Origin: Macrotis lagotis | Lineage: Eukaryota > Chordata > Mammalia > Peramelemorphia > Peramelidae | Assembly: GCF_037893015.1 (NCBI RefSeq) | Contig: NC_133658.1 | Span: 62,515,136-62,579,135 of the forward strand | Direction: 5' to 3' | DNA: 64,000 nt | Part shown: piece after piece, positions 46,899-57,737 of the stretch | Position numbering within the stretch: the stretch's first letter is position 1 | Layout: each line of letters starts with the position of its first letter | Translations under genes and position numbers: made by a program | The notes under the pieces: model-generated | What the model saw: the letters and a program-made list of their open reading frames with translations, nothing else | Database searches by the model: none | Told to the model about the DNA's origin: nothing

Positions 46899-47993
46899 TC
46901 ATATTTTCCCCTTCTCTTCCAATCTCCATGTTTCACCTGAGTCCTGTATCTGAAGATCAAACCTTCTGTTCAGCTCTGGCCATTCCAACAGGAACATTTG
47001 AAATTCCCCTGGTTCATTGAAAGTCCATCTTTTTCCCTGGAAGAGGACATTCAGCCTTGATTCTTGGTTGCATTCTAAGCTCTTTTGCCTTCTGGTATAT
47101 TCCAAGCCCTACGATCTTCCAATGTAGCTGCTGCTAAGTCCTGTGTGATCCTGACTGCAGCGCCATGATATTTGAATTGTGTCCTTCTGTCTGCTTGTAA
47201 TATTTTCTCTTTGACTTGGGAGTTCTGGAACTTGGCTATAATATTCCTAGGGGTTGGTTTTTTGGGATCTCTTTCTCGGGGGGATCGGTGGATTCTCTCC
47301 ATTTCTATTTTGCCCTCTGCTTCTAGATTATCAGGGCAATTTTCCTGTAGTAATTCTTTGATAATGATGTGAAGGCTCTTTTCCTGATCATGACTTTCAG
47401 GTATTCCAATTTTTAAATTATCTTTCCTAAGTCTGTTTTCCATATCAGTTGTTTTTTCAATGAGATATTTCACATTTTCTTCTAATTTTTTTCATTTTTT
47501 TGGTTTTGAAGCATTGATTCCTGATTTCTGGTAAATTCATCAATCTCCCTGAATTCTATTCTTTGTCTGAAGGATTTGTTCTTCTCAGAGAGTTTTCTTA
47601 TCTCTTTTTCCATCTGACCAATTTTGCTTTTTAAAGCATTCTTCTCCTCAATAACTTTTTGAACTGTTCTATCCATTTGACCTAAGCTGGTTTTTAGCGT
47701 GCTATTTTCTTCAGCATTTTTTTGGATTTCCTTGACTAGGCTGCTGACTTCATTTTCATGTTTTTCCTGCATCTCTCTCCTTTCTTTTCCCAGTTTTTCT
47801 TCTCCCTCATTTGATTTTCAAAGTCTTTTTTTGAGCTCTGTCATAGCCTGAGCCCAATTTCTATTTTTCTTGGAGTCTTTAGATGTAGGAGCTTGGGCTT
47901 CCTCATCTTCAGACTGAGTATATTGATTCTTCTTGGTTTCATAGATAATGTATTTCTCAATGGTGTTTCTCTTGTTTCTCTGCTTGCTCATTT
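46899..47993 (-). pseudogene. L1-type ORF1p, frameshifted (copy 1)
   Basis: The - strand starts MSKQRNKRNTIEKY near 47991, breaks near 47820, resumes in a coiled-coil segment (EKHENEVSSLVKEIQK) and breaks again near 47480. It then gives the RRM and C-terminal domain (KPTPRNIIAKF, YHGAAVRITQDL, RLNVLFQGK) and ends at 46899. The domain order matches copy 2 throughout. At least two frameshifts make it nonfunctional. Confidence 0.85.
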
Positions 47994-48738
47994 TCCCAGC
48001 CTGGGCCTGGTTTTGGGGGTGCTTCCTGAGCTTTTGGGACACTCCCACAAGGGTCTCAGTGTGTGAGGCTCTGTCCTCCCTCATGGTCTATGAATGACCA
48101 TAAGCGCCCCCCTCTGCCACGGGGCTGAGTTGGGGGTGGCCCTGCTGTTCTGTGGGGGGCCCTGGACTGCGATCAGGATCTGAATGTGGTCAGAACCCAG
48201 AGTCCTGTTCCAGGGGCAGAGGACAGAGCTGGGCAGTCTCTCTCTCTTCACTCCCCTCCCTAGGCTCAATGGGCTCATGCCCTGGGGGCTCCTGCTTACC
48301 AGCTCTGCCTCCTTCTGTTTCCTGAATCTGGGCTGCAGTGGCCACACTGCTCTCTGTGTGCTCTGAGGGCTGGGCTTCACGTGCTTGCTCTGGCAGAGGT
48401 ACCCCGGCTGTTCCCCCAATTTGTGCCTGGTGCTCCCTGGGGCGTAGCTCAGGAGACTCCCCCCTGCTGTGAGCTGCGGCTCCCAGCACCCTGGGGCTTC
48501 CTGGTGGCTGAAGTTCTTTGGCTCTGGCGGGCCACCCCTCTGGTGGACCACCCCTCTGACCCCTGGGAACAGAGCCTTTCTGCTCTTTTCCAGGTTACCT
48601 TGAGTAGGAGAACTGCCTCACTGGGTACCTCTGTGGGTTCTGTCTCTTGAAAGTTTAGTTAGAGTCCTTAGTTTCAAAGATTTATGAGAGAGCACCTAGG
48701 ACAAGATCCACTCTTGTTACCATCTTGGCTCCGCCCCT

Positions 48739-49150
48739 TTAAGAATGTTTTGAAAATTGCTTTATAATCTTTTTGACTTTATGGTTAAGCTTAGATTTGC
48801 AGAATAGATTACCCTGAACTGCTGCATCCTAAATTGTTTGGAATACATTTTTAATTTCTTCCTGAATTTTCTGTTTAAAGACAGAATTCAGATTTCATTT
48901 CCTATGTGTTTGAAGGTCTTCCTCCTGGTTACTTGCAGAACTTGTTTCCGAATTGAATTGTTAAATTTAACCACTATATGTATTGGAGTATACTACTTTG
49001 GGTTTGTTCCTAGAGGTAACCTTTGAATTCTTTCAATTGTTATTTTATTTTCACGTTCAGAAATTCTGGTCAATTTTCTTATATATATACTTCTTTACAT
49101 TACAGTTTTCAGATTTTGGGGAGATCTGTAATCCTGAGGTTGTCTCTATA
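48739..49150 (-). mobile_element. old L1/HAL1-like relic, second segment
   Basis: TTATGGTTAAGCTTAGATTTGCAG aligns with TTATAGTTAAGCTCAGATTTTCAG near 18684. Also shared is GTGTTTGAAGGTCTTCCTCC against GTGTTTGAAGATCTCTCTCC. Confidence 0.45.
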
Positions 49151-49154
49151 CATT

Positions 49155-49405
49155 CTGACCAGGCAGCTAGGGATGTAATGCTAAGTCTGTAGCCAGGAAG
49201 ACTCATTTTCATGAGTTGAGATTTGACTTCAGACATTTAGTAGCAGTGTGACCCTGTGTAAGTCACTTAATCTAATTTGCTCATTCATAATCTTGATACC
49301 TTCTTATGGAAAAGGAAAGGACAAACCACTCTAAATGCTTTGCCTGGAAAAAATCTCAAATGGGGTCATGAGGAGTTGAAGATAAGTGAATAACAAATAA
49401 CAAAT
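49155..49405 (+). repeat. MAR1/MON1-type CORE-SINE
   Basis: GTGTGACCCTGTGTAAGTCACTT, then a tail like CTCAAATGGGGTCATGAGGAG, the marsupial CORE-SINE 3' end. Confidence 0.7.
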
Positions 49406-49620
49406 TTTGAGCAACAAGGTGTCAGTGGATGGAATGCCAGACTTGGGGTCAAAAGACTTAGCTTTCTGAGTTCAAATCCAGCCTCAGGCACTTACTGTCC
49501 TAGTCAAGTCACTAATTGGTTTACCTCATCTGTAAAATGAGTTGGAGAAGTACCTTTGCCAAGAAAATCCTAAAAGGGGTCATGAAGAGTCAGATAAGAT
49601 CCAAATAACTAAACAAGCTA
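49406..49620 (+). repeat. MAR1/MON1-type CORE-SINE
   Basis: GAGTTCAAATCCAGCCTCAGG, CTCATCTGTAAAATGAGTTGG and AAAAGGGGTCATGAAGAGTC; tandem with the preceding copy. Confidence 0.75.
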
Positions 49621-49659
49621 TATCCTGTCTTCAAGATTAGTGTTTTTACAGATTGTGTT

Positions 49660-49787
49660 TTTCTTTGCAAGGCAGTGGGGTTGAGTGACTTGCCAAGGTA
49701 ATTATAAAGTGTCTGAGACTGGATTTGAATTCAGGTCTTCCTAACTCCAGGGATGATGCTCTATCCACTGCTCAACCTAGCTGCCCC
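49660..49787 (-). mobile_element. tRNA-derived SINE, - strand, with deletion
   Basis: Reversed SINE lacking about 12 bases between GCCAAGG and TAATTATAAAG. Confidence 0.85.
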
Positions 49788-50940
49788 TGAGTTTGTGGGG
49801 TTTTTAAAATGTTTTTGCTTCTCTTCCTCTAGATTTGCTTCTCATTTCTTAATTTGCTTTTCCAATAAATTGTCTTCCCTTTTGTTTCTTTGGTGATTCT
49901 TGCCCTCATAGCTTCAGTTTATTTTTTTCAGTTCTGCCCATTCTGCTGTGCAGGCTATAAATTTTGTTTTCAGAATTGATTTCTCTTCTTAGTATGTGGT
50001 AATTCTTTGTTCTCAAATTCTTGTTCTCATCAAGTATGGCATCATTTCCATTATTTTGCAGTACTTATTATTGGATACTTGAACTCATTTATGGGATTTG
50101 GAGGCCATATTTGCTTCTGCTTATTACCTGACTTACTTGCCTTTGCTTAAGGTCATTGTGTTTCTTTCTCAGATATTTGGTCATTTCAGTTCTTCCCCCC
50201 AAATCCCTGTTTTCTCTTTTTCACTTTCTTACTTCCTCCCTTCCAACAGTAGGTTTTTCCTGGGAGGTTGTGGGAATGGGGAGGTAAGAGAACTCCAAGC
50301 ATATCAACAAGCATTGCAACACTGGAAAATTCTTAGTTCACCAGCTTAGGTGTCTGTCCCAAATGACTTTTGAGGGAGGGGACAGACTTGTCCCCAACTG
50401 GAAGCTGTGTTTTTTCCTTCAGGTTCAGTGGAATGACACATACCCTCCACATCCAGTGTCCTGCCTTGCTCCCTCTGTTACTCTGTCCTCTGGCCCAGCA
50501 GTTCAGAGCATTGTCATATTGAGAGGACTTTTGATATTTGGAATAAGAGTATCCCAAGAAGTGGCAGGGTTGGGGGGGGGGGGGTGAGGTTGAACTCTCT
50601 GTCAAGCCAAGTCATGTGTCCTGCCCCTTTTTCTCTAGCCCTTCACTCTCCTATAGCACAGGATATCTATCACCTTAGCACCAGCTAGTGAGACTCCAGC
50701 AAATTTCTGCCATTTGTAGGGCAGGAGTATACTATAATGTGGCTTGTGTAGTGCCGAGGGTATTGAGGGAGGAGATGTTGAGCAAGCTCAAGAGATATTG
50801 GCTCATAAATTTTTCTAAATCTTTTGGGCTCATGATGTCTTAGACCAAGGAAATAGCTGAAATTGTTTTATCTTTGTTTCATAATTTCTGTCATGGAGAA
50901 GCTTGAGAAGTCCTGAGGAGTAAAGAAAATGTCTAGTACT
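49788..50940. other. intron, T-rich, nothing firm
   Basis: 49800-50230 is pyrimidine-rich and could be a decayed LINE on -. A run of G residues occurs at about 50572-50585. No coding signal. Confidence 0.35.
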
Positions 50941-51054
50941 TCTTTGTGTTGGTCATATAACCCAGAAATTTCCTAATTGCCAGATCTAATGACCTTTTCT
51001 TGATCATCATCCTTTTGATCTTTCTGCAACATTTGACACTATCAACCACTCTCT

Positions 51055-52135
51055 TCTTTTAAAATTTTTATTTTTGTTGATAGTTTTCTATTTTTTTTAG
51101 GTTTTTTTTTTTTTGCAAGGCAAATGGGGTTAAGTGGCTTGCCCAAAGCCACACAGCTAGGTAATTATTAAGTGTCTGAGACTGGATTTGAACCCAGGTA
51201 TTCCTGACTCCAAGGCCAGTGCTTTATCCACTACGCCACCTAGCTGCCCCTATTTGTTGATGGTTTTCAACATTCACTTTTTAAAGATTTGAATTCCAAA
51301 TTTTCCTCCATCCTTCCTTTCCCTTCTCTTTCCCCAAGATAGCAAGCAGTCTTATTACAGGTTATACATGAAATGCTAAATATGTTAATATATGTTAAAC
51401 ATAACCCCATATTAGTCACATTGTAAAAAGAATCAGAGCAAAAGGTAAAAATCACAAGAAAGAAAATGGAAAGAAAAATTTTTTTAAAAGTGAAAGTATT
51501 ATGCTTTGATCTGCATTCAGACTTCATAGTTTTTTCCTGTGGATGTGCATGTTGTTTTCCATCACAATTGTTTTTGATCACTATGTTGCTGAATCTTTCA
51601 TAATTGATTATCACATTATTGCTATTACTGTGTACAATGTTGTCCTGGTTCTGTTCACTTCACTCAGCATCAGTTCATCTAAAATCTTTCTAGGTTTTTC
51701 TGAAATCTGCCTGCTCATCATTTCTTATAGCACAGTAGTATTCCATTCTATTCATGTAGTTGTTTGTTCAGCCATTCCCCAATTGATGGGCATCCCCTCA
51801 ATTTCCAGTTCTTTGCCACAAAGCTGCCTTAAGGTGCTATACTTTTGTACATGTGGATCCTTTTTTCCCTTTTTTAAAGATTTCTTCTGGATACAGACCT
51901 AGTAGTGGTATTGCTGGAACAAAGGGTATACACAATGTGGTTGCCCTTTGGACACAATTCCAAATTGCTCTCCAGGATGGTTGGATCAGTTCACAACTCC
52001 ACCAACAGTACATAAATGTCCCAGTTTTCCCACATCCCCTCCACCATTGTTGATCATTTCCCTTTCGTGCCATCTTATCCAATTTGATAGATGTGAGGTG
52101 GTACCTCAGAGTTGTTTTAATTTGCATTCTTTAAT
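51055..52135 (-). mobile_element. L1 3' end inserted in L2
   Basis: The - strand gives CWWSCELIQPSWRAIWN and PAIPLLGLYPEEIFKKG from the ORF2p C-terminus, then 3'UTR. A SINE at 51090 interrupts the 3' end. Confidence 0.85.
51090..51250 (-). mobile_element. tRNA-derived SINE, - strand, inside L1
   Basis: TGTTGATAGTTTTC and TGTTGATGGTTTTC target repeats (about 51075 and 51256). Complete. Confidence 0.9.
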
Positions 52136-53309
52136 CAAATTCACTCTCCTGATGCTATTTTCTTTCTAGGTTTTTATGATCCTATTCTCTCCTCCTCTTA
52201 CCTATCTGATTACTTCTTCTCTAACTTATTGTTTTCTAAGTCACTCTTAAGACAGCCCTGGGTATGCCCTAGGGTTCTGTCCTGAGTCCTCTTCTCTCCT
52301 TGATTTCATTAGCTCTTATGGATTCAGTTAACATCTCTTTACTGTTGATTCTCAGATCTACTTATTCATCCCTAATCTCTACTGATCTTCAGTCGAACTT
52401 CTTCAAATGTGTTTTGGACTTGTGGAACTAGATTTCCTATAGTCATTATTGTATCCAGAACTTGTCATAATCTTTCCCACAATACCGTCCCCTCTTCTGA
52501 ACATCTTAATTATTGTTGAAGGTTGACCCCATCCTCCCAGTCACACAACCTAGATGTCATTTTCAACTCTTCACTTCCTTTCACCCCTGATAACAGATCT
52601 GGTGCCAATTTCTGTCTGTTTATTTTTTTAATATCTCTCATGTGCCTTTTTCTATCTCCATCAACATAAGCTTTTAGGGCCTTTTGGTCTCCCTTCTCCC
52701 TGCTCATCAGTTGTCAAACTGATGTTCTTAAAGTGCAGGTTCATAACCCCCATTCAATAAATTCCTTTGGGTTCCTATTGTCTCCAGGATCAGATTTAAG
52801 TTCAAAGGCCTTTATGTCCTGGTGCCTTCCTCCTTTTCCAATTCCCTCACACATTATACTCTAATCCAGTGACAGTGACTTCCATGCTCTTCCTCACACA
52901 AGATACTCAATCTTCCTGCACCATCTCTGGTCACTCTCACTGACCGTCATCTGAGTCCAAAGTTCTTTCCTTTCTCCTTCCCATTTCCTGGCTTCCCTGG
53001 CTTCAAATTTGAAGTGACTCCACTTCTCTAAGAAGTGTTTCCATTGTACACCCTAACAGCAGCATGGGGGGCGATGATCAACCTTAATGGCCTAGCTCAT
53101 TCCATCAGTGCAATAATAATCAGGGACAATTTTGGAGTACTTGCAATGCAGAATACCATCTGTAGCCAGAGAAAGAACTGTGGAGTTTAAACAAAGACCA
53201 AAGTCTGTTACCTTCAATTTAAAAAAAAGTCTTATGTACTATATAATTTTGCTATCCCTAATATTTTATTTTCTCCTTAAGGTTGTGATTTCTCAACACA
53301 TTCAATTTT

Positions 53310-53448
53310 TTTTAATTAAAGATTTTATTTGAGTCCTACAATATTTTCCCTAATCTTACTTCTCTCCCCCCACCCCCCCCCCCCCCACAGAAGGCAATTT
53401 GTCAGTCTTTACATTGTTTCCATGGTATACATTGATACAAGTTGAGTT
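53310..53448 (-). mobile_element. L1 3' end, 140 bases, - strand
   Basis: Reversed 3'UTR (TTAATTAAAGATTTTATTTG) with a 16-17 base C run near 53372. AACACATTCAATTT-type repeats lie at 53295 and 53449. Confidence 0.88.
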
Positions 53449-53463
53449 CAAAACATTCAATTT

Positions 53464-53624
53464 CTTTTTTTTTCTTTTAAGGTTTTTGCAAGGCAAATGG
53501 GGTTAAGTGGCTTGCCCAAGGCCACACAGCTAGGTAATTGTTAAGTGTCTGAGGCCGGATTTGAACCCAGGTACTCCTGACTCCAGCCCGGGTGCTTTAT
53601 CCACTGAGTCACCTAGCCACCCCT
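53464..53624 (-). mobile_element. tRNA-derived SINE, - strand
   Basis: Complete reversed SINE between AAAACATTCAATTT (53450) and AAACACATTCTATTT (53625). Confidence 0.9.
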
Positions 53625-53839
53625 AAACACATTCTATTTCGATCAGTGTGTAACATGGAAACAATGTAAACATTATCAGACTGCCTTCTGTGGGGGACTG
53701 GGGGAGGGAAGGAAAAGGAGGAGGAAAATTGTAAAATTCAAAGCCTTACAAAAAAAAAATAGGTAGAAACTACTATTGTATATAATTGGAAACAAATAAA
53801 ATAATAATAAGAAAAAAATTTTAAAAAGAAAAAGAAGTG

Positions 53840-54032
53840 TCCCAGTGTGTGCTAATGTGAGGGCCTTCTGAGTGTGGCTCTAGTGTATCCTATGTGCAGT
53901 TTGTGCCTTGTTGCTTCCCAGTTCCCTTCTTTTCTTTCCCATTTGTCTGGGAGCTCCTCTTGCCTTTCTTGGCATCCCCAGGGCCTCACACAGTGCCTGA
54001 CCCATAGTAGGCACTTAATAATACCAGCTAAC
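53840..54032 (+). mobile_element. L2 3' end (split by L1 at 54033)
   Basis: CAGGGCCTCACACAGTGCCTGACCC and AGTAGGCACTTAATAAT are the L2 end; continuation follows the L1 at 54768. Confidence 0.55.
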
Positions 54033-54754
54033 TATTTGGAACTATGCCCAAAGGGCAACAAAAATGTGCATACCCATTGACCCAGCAATACCACTACTGG
54101 GTCTATACCCTGAAGAGATGATGAAAAAGGGTAAAAACATTACTTGTACAAAAATATTTATAGCAGCCCTGTTTGTGGTGGCAAAGAATTGGAAATCAAG
54201 TAAATGTCCTTCAATTGGGGAATGGCTTAGCAAACTGTGGTATATGTATGTCATGGAACACTATTGTTCTATTAGAAACCAGGAGGGACGGGATTTCAGG
54301 GAAGCCTGGAGGGATTTGCATGAAGTAATGCTGAGGGAGATGAGCAGAACCAGAAAAACACTGTACACCCTAACAGCAACATGGGGATGATGTTCAACCT
54401 TGAAGGACTTGCTCATTCCATCAATGCAACAATCAGGAACAATTTTGGACTGTCTGCAAAGGAGAGTGCCATCTGTATCCAGATAAGGAGCTATGGAGTT
54501 TGAACAAAGTTCAAGGACTATTCCCTTTAATTTAGAAAAAAACAGATATCTTATTGTCTGATCTTGTTACCTCTTAGACTTCTCTTCTTTAAGGATATGA
54601 TTTCTCTCTCATCACACCCAATTTGGATCAAGGTACAACGTGGAAACAAAGTAAAGACTGACAGAGTGCTTTCCGTGGGGGGGGGAGGGAAGCAAGATTG
54701 GGGGAGAAATTGTAAAACTCAAATAATATCTTTAATAAAAATAAATTTAAAAAA
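54033..54754 (+). mobile_element. L1 3' fragment, 5'-truncated
   Basis: It encodes the last roughly 110 residues of ORF2p (PAIPLLGLYPEEMMKKGKN, AKNWKSSKCPSIGEWLSKLW) and then the 3'UTR ending in TTTAATAAAAATAAATTTAAAAAA. AATACCAGCTAAC direct repeats flank it (54020-54032 and 54755-54767). It splits an old L2/MIR-like 3' end. It is close in sequence to 58900-59640 on the opposite strand. Confidence 0.9.
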
Positions 54755-55142
54755 AATACCAGCTAACATTTACATAGCACTTAGTAGTGCAGGGCAAAGA
54801 TTGGATGACCCCTGCCTGATTGGGTCAGAGAGATGATCTTCAATTCTTTCCAGGTCTCAAATTCTTTGATTCTGGGTACCTCCAATAAAAGGAGTAAGTT
54901 GTAAGCAGTTGTACTGCAGAACCTGCTTAAAACCTTCTTTTCATCACATTGTCTGACTTCTTCACATTAGGAAGTTGGGGATACTACTTAACAGATGCTG
55001 ATAAAGTCCCTTTTAAGGTCCATTTCATTAAAAAATGAGTAACTAAGAGTTACTGCTTTCTGCTGCTGAAATATGAAATGAGAACAGGTAGTTGACTGAA
55101 AGAGGAAAGTATAGAGCAATAAGATGGAACTCTGAGAAGCCA

Positions 55143-55335
55143 AATGTGGCATCAGGTATCTAAGAAGCAGCATGACCCAAGGGAAAGTATATTGGGTTTC
55201 AAGTCAGGAGACTCTTGGGATCAGATTCTGAATTTTCTAACTCTGGGGACTTCGGGCAAATCACTTAAGCTCTCCAAACTTGTCCTTGTCTATAAAATAA
55301 GGGGACTTGGACTCCAACATCCTTTCTGCCTTTAC
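55143..55335 (+). repeat. MIR/CORE-SINE, decayed
   Basis: GCAGCATGACCCAAGGGAAAG, then CTTCGGGCAAATCACTTAAGC and CTATAAAATAAGGGGACTTGG. Confidence 0.65.
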
Positions 55336-55339
55336 AATT

Positions 55340-56149
55340 ATTGCTTTTTGGTTCTAAAATATGCCTGATAGTGATCCTTTAGCCTTCACTGACAGATCAC
55401 TAGTAATGGAGAACTCCCTACCTCCTGTGGAAGTGCTAATTTTTAGGAAGTTTTTCCATACAGATTGTCAAATTAAATTTCTATAACTTCTAACCATTGC
55501 TCCTAATTCTGTCCTTTGATTTTGCCTTTAAGAACAATACTTTACTTAATTACCTTAATATCTGATAACAATTAAATTAAATACCTTAATACCTAATAAC
55601 AATCCCCCTTTTTTCCTGGGCTATTATGTTCACAAATGTATAAAATTTACAAAACTGAGTTGACATTTTGCTTATTCATTGATTAGATGTTCTTAATATT
55701 CAGTTTTCTAGAATACCTGTAAAGTAACCAGAAAAGGCTATTGAGGAAAAGAAAATCAAAGAAGGAAAAGAGGACCACCCAGGATTGCAATAATTAAATG
55801 GAAAAGAAAAAGTCAGAACTATTCATTTCTTAGACTTTGTTTCTGACTGAACAAAAATGGTTAATAAAGTTGAAACCTAACATAAAAAGCTGTAGCAAAA
55901 CAGTACCTGGCAGGTGTGAATGCAAGTCAACTAGACATCAGAAAGCATGGCTATTATGTGCCAGGTCTGTGCCTGGCACTGTGGAGGACTGATGAATGTG
56001 AGTGCTGAAGTACTGCCCATGATCTTTGAGAGATTATGGTGAATTATAGAGGTGTAACAGGCCTGGAAAGGAAAAATGTACTGATATTCAAAAAGAGAAG
56101 AGTGCAAATTTCAATTCCTAGAAAAATTTAGCCATTATAGATTACTTTT
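55340..56149. other. intron sequence, nothing firm
   Basis: AT-rich. ATTATGTGCCAGGTCTGTGCC near 55953 hints at an old repeat. No exon seen. Confidence 0.4.
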
Positions 56150-57190
56150 AAAACTTTTACTTATTTTTTTTGTTACCTTTGTTTGCCTCCTTCCCTTCTT
56201 CCCAAGCCCAAATTAGAAAAGACTGGCATTGGATATCCTTATATATGAGGAACTATACAGTATATACTTCCATAGGTCACTTCTTTCCCTGGAGGTGGAT
56301 AGCATTTTCCTTCCTAAGTCCTTCATAGTTGATTTGACTGTCCATAACTTAGTCATGCACAGTTACTCTCCAAACAATATTGCTATTACTGTATACAACA
56401 TTCTCTTGGTTCTGGTCCTTTCATTCTGCATTATTTCATACAAGTCTATCCATGCTTTTCTGGAACTAACCTCATTATTCCCTCAATCATCTACCACAGC
56501 TTATTCAACCATTCCCCATCTGACTGGCACTTTCTAGTTCTTTGCCACCATAAAGAGAAAGGTGCTGTGTATTTTAGAATGTAAGTGTTTCAATTACAAA
56601 GGACCTATGAAAGATGATCTTCTTAACTTCCAGAGAAAAAACTGCTATATGGAACCATGTATTTTTATAGATTTATATGTATATCTCTATCAAATGTTGA
56701 CCTTCTCTAATTTGGGGTTGAGAAGGAGGGAGGGAACAGCTTGGAACTCAAATGTAACCCCCTCAAATTAAGACAAAAACAACATATAGGTTCTTTACCT
56801 TTTCCCCTGATCATCTAAGAGTGGTATTGCTGGATCAAAGGGTTTATAACTCTGGCCATGATTCTAAATTGTTCTCCAGAATGGTAGGGTCAGTTCACAG
56901 TTCCAGCAACATGTATTAGAGTCCCAACTTTTCCACATTCCTTTCAACATTTATCCTTTTCTCCTATCATTTTAGCTAATCTGATAAGTGTGGGATGATA
57001 TTTCAGAGTTGTTTTAATTTCCATTTCTTTAATCAATAATGATTGATACTTTTAGGGCATTTTTTCTTAAAACTATTTAGCTTTGATATCTTTTTTCCAA
57101 AAGCTTCCTGTTTATATCCTTTGATCATTAATCAGTTGAAGAATGATTCAGATTCTTGATTGATAATTTGTTTTATTTTTTCAGTTAACA
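56150..57190 (-). mobile_element. old L1 3' part
   Basis: + text ATTCAACCATTCCCCATCTG near 56505 and GAGTGGTATTGCTGGATCAAAGG near 56819 are the reverse of conserved ORF2 C-terminal codons. Much more decayed than the L1 at 58.9 kb. Confidence 0.75.
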
Positions 57191-57234
57191 TTTTATAAGT
57201 TTTTCAACATTCTAGTAAACTTAGAAATAAATAA

Positions 57235-57390
57235 GTTTTCCTTAAAACTTCCCTTAATCCTCATTTTACAAATCAGGATACTGAGGCAGGCAGCATTTAA
57301 ATAATTACCCAAGGTCACATAGTAAATTTGAGAGCAAATTTGAACCCCGGTGTTCCTGATTAGAACTCTGTTTCTCTCCACCTTGCTGGC
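57235..57390 (-). repeat. MIR, - strand
   Basis: AATCCTCATTTTACAAATCAGG and TACCCAAGGTCACATAGTA; lies about 280 bases upstream of GFOD2 exon 2. Confidence 0.7.
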
Positions 57391-57429
57391 TATGATAAAC
57401 ATAGTTTTTGTTGCCCGACTGATTATAGT

Positions 57430-57590
57430 GGTGAGAGCTGTGGACTGAATCCCATCTAAGCTGCCTACTGCCTCTATGACCTGGGGCAAGCCACTTTGCA
57501 TACTGGGACCTTAGTTTCCATATGAAGTAAGGTGATTGAGATGGTCTCTAAATTATCTTCTGGCTCTAAATCCTGTGAACTAATAACACT
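57430..57590 (+). repeat. MIR, + strand
   Basis: CTATGACCTGGGGCAAGCCAC and a TAGTTTCCATATGAAGTAAGG CORE; ends about 80 bases before the exon 2 acceptor. Confidence 0.6.
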
Positions 57591-57692
57591 TATTCTGAAT
57601 GAGTCAGAAAGTAACTCCTGATTATTGTCTTTTCTGTTAAAACCGAGATATACCTCTCTTATTATTTTAGGAGCCATCATTGATCTGTAAGC

Positions 57693-57722
57693 ATGAAGAA
57701 TGAGACCCTAGTGAAGAGATGA
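57693..57722 (+). promoter_or_regulatory. upstream ORF 1 in GFOD2 5'UTR
   Basis: An ATG at 57693 opens a nine-codon ORF (MKNETLVKR) that stops at 57720-57722, 15 bases before the GFOD2 start. It could lower initiation at the main start or impose reinitiation. It overlaps the second short ORF in another frame. Confidence 0.5.
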
Positions 57723-57730
57723 ATTGGTGA
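57719..57730 (+). promoter_or_regulatory. upstream ORF 2 in GFOD2 5'UTR (minimal)
   Basis: ATG AAT TGG TGA is a three-codon ORF ending seven bases before the GFOD2 ATG. Its ATG overlaps the end of upstream ORF 1. Being so close to the main start, it would mainly matter for reinitiation or leaky scanning. Confidence 0.4.
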
Positions 57731-57737
57731 AGCCAGG

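Larger units (their letters stand above)
45523..48738 (-). mobile_element. composite L1-ORF1 element with antisense SINE units, copy 1 (complete)
   Basis: On the - strand it begins GGGGCGGAGCCAAGATGG at about 48737 and runs through a GC-rich leader and ORF1 (47991 down to 46899). It then carries about 1.3 kb with three SINE-derived units that read on + (46272-46420, 45924-46075, 45738-45885), antisense to ORF1. TAAGAAT-type direct repeats (about 45506 and 48739) suggest an endonuclease-dependent insertion. It interrupts an older repeat that resumes at 48739. No ORF2 is present. An ORF1-only LINE of this kind resembles the HAL1 class; the SINE array is the unusual part. Confidence 0.78.
50940..53042 (+). 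mobile_element. L2-type LINE, interrupted by L1
   Basis: TGCAACATTTGACACTATCAACC near 51026 (AFDTI RT region), CTAGGGTTCTGTCCTGAGTCC near 52270, CAGTCACACAACCTAGATGTC near 52539 and GGGTTCCTATTGTCTCCAGG near 52770 are L2 landmarks in order on +. An L1 (about 51055-52135) splits it. It resumes after the next L1, near 53832. Confidence 0.68.
53043..53831 (+). mobile_element. L1 3' end, host of two further insertions
   Basis: Starts TTGTACACCCTAACAGCAGC and ends in an AATAATAATAAG tail. AAGAAGTGT repeats (53030 and 53832) show insertion into the L2. It contains the L1 at 53310 and the SINE at 53464. Confidence 0.85.

Noticed and set aside
48081..48551. A 156-codon ORF and overlapping ORFs on both strands
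   Set aside because: They lie in the GC-rich leader of the composite element; the matching leader in copy 2 also gives open frames with no shared domain.
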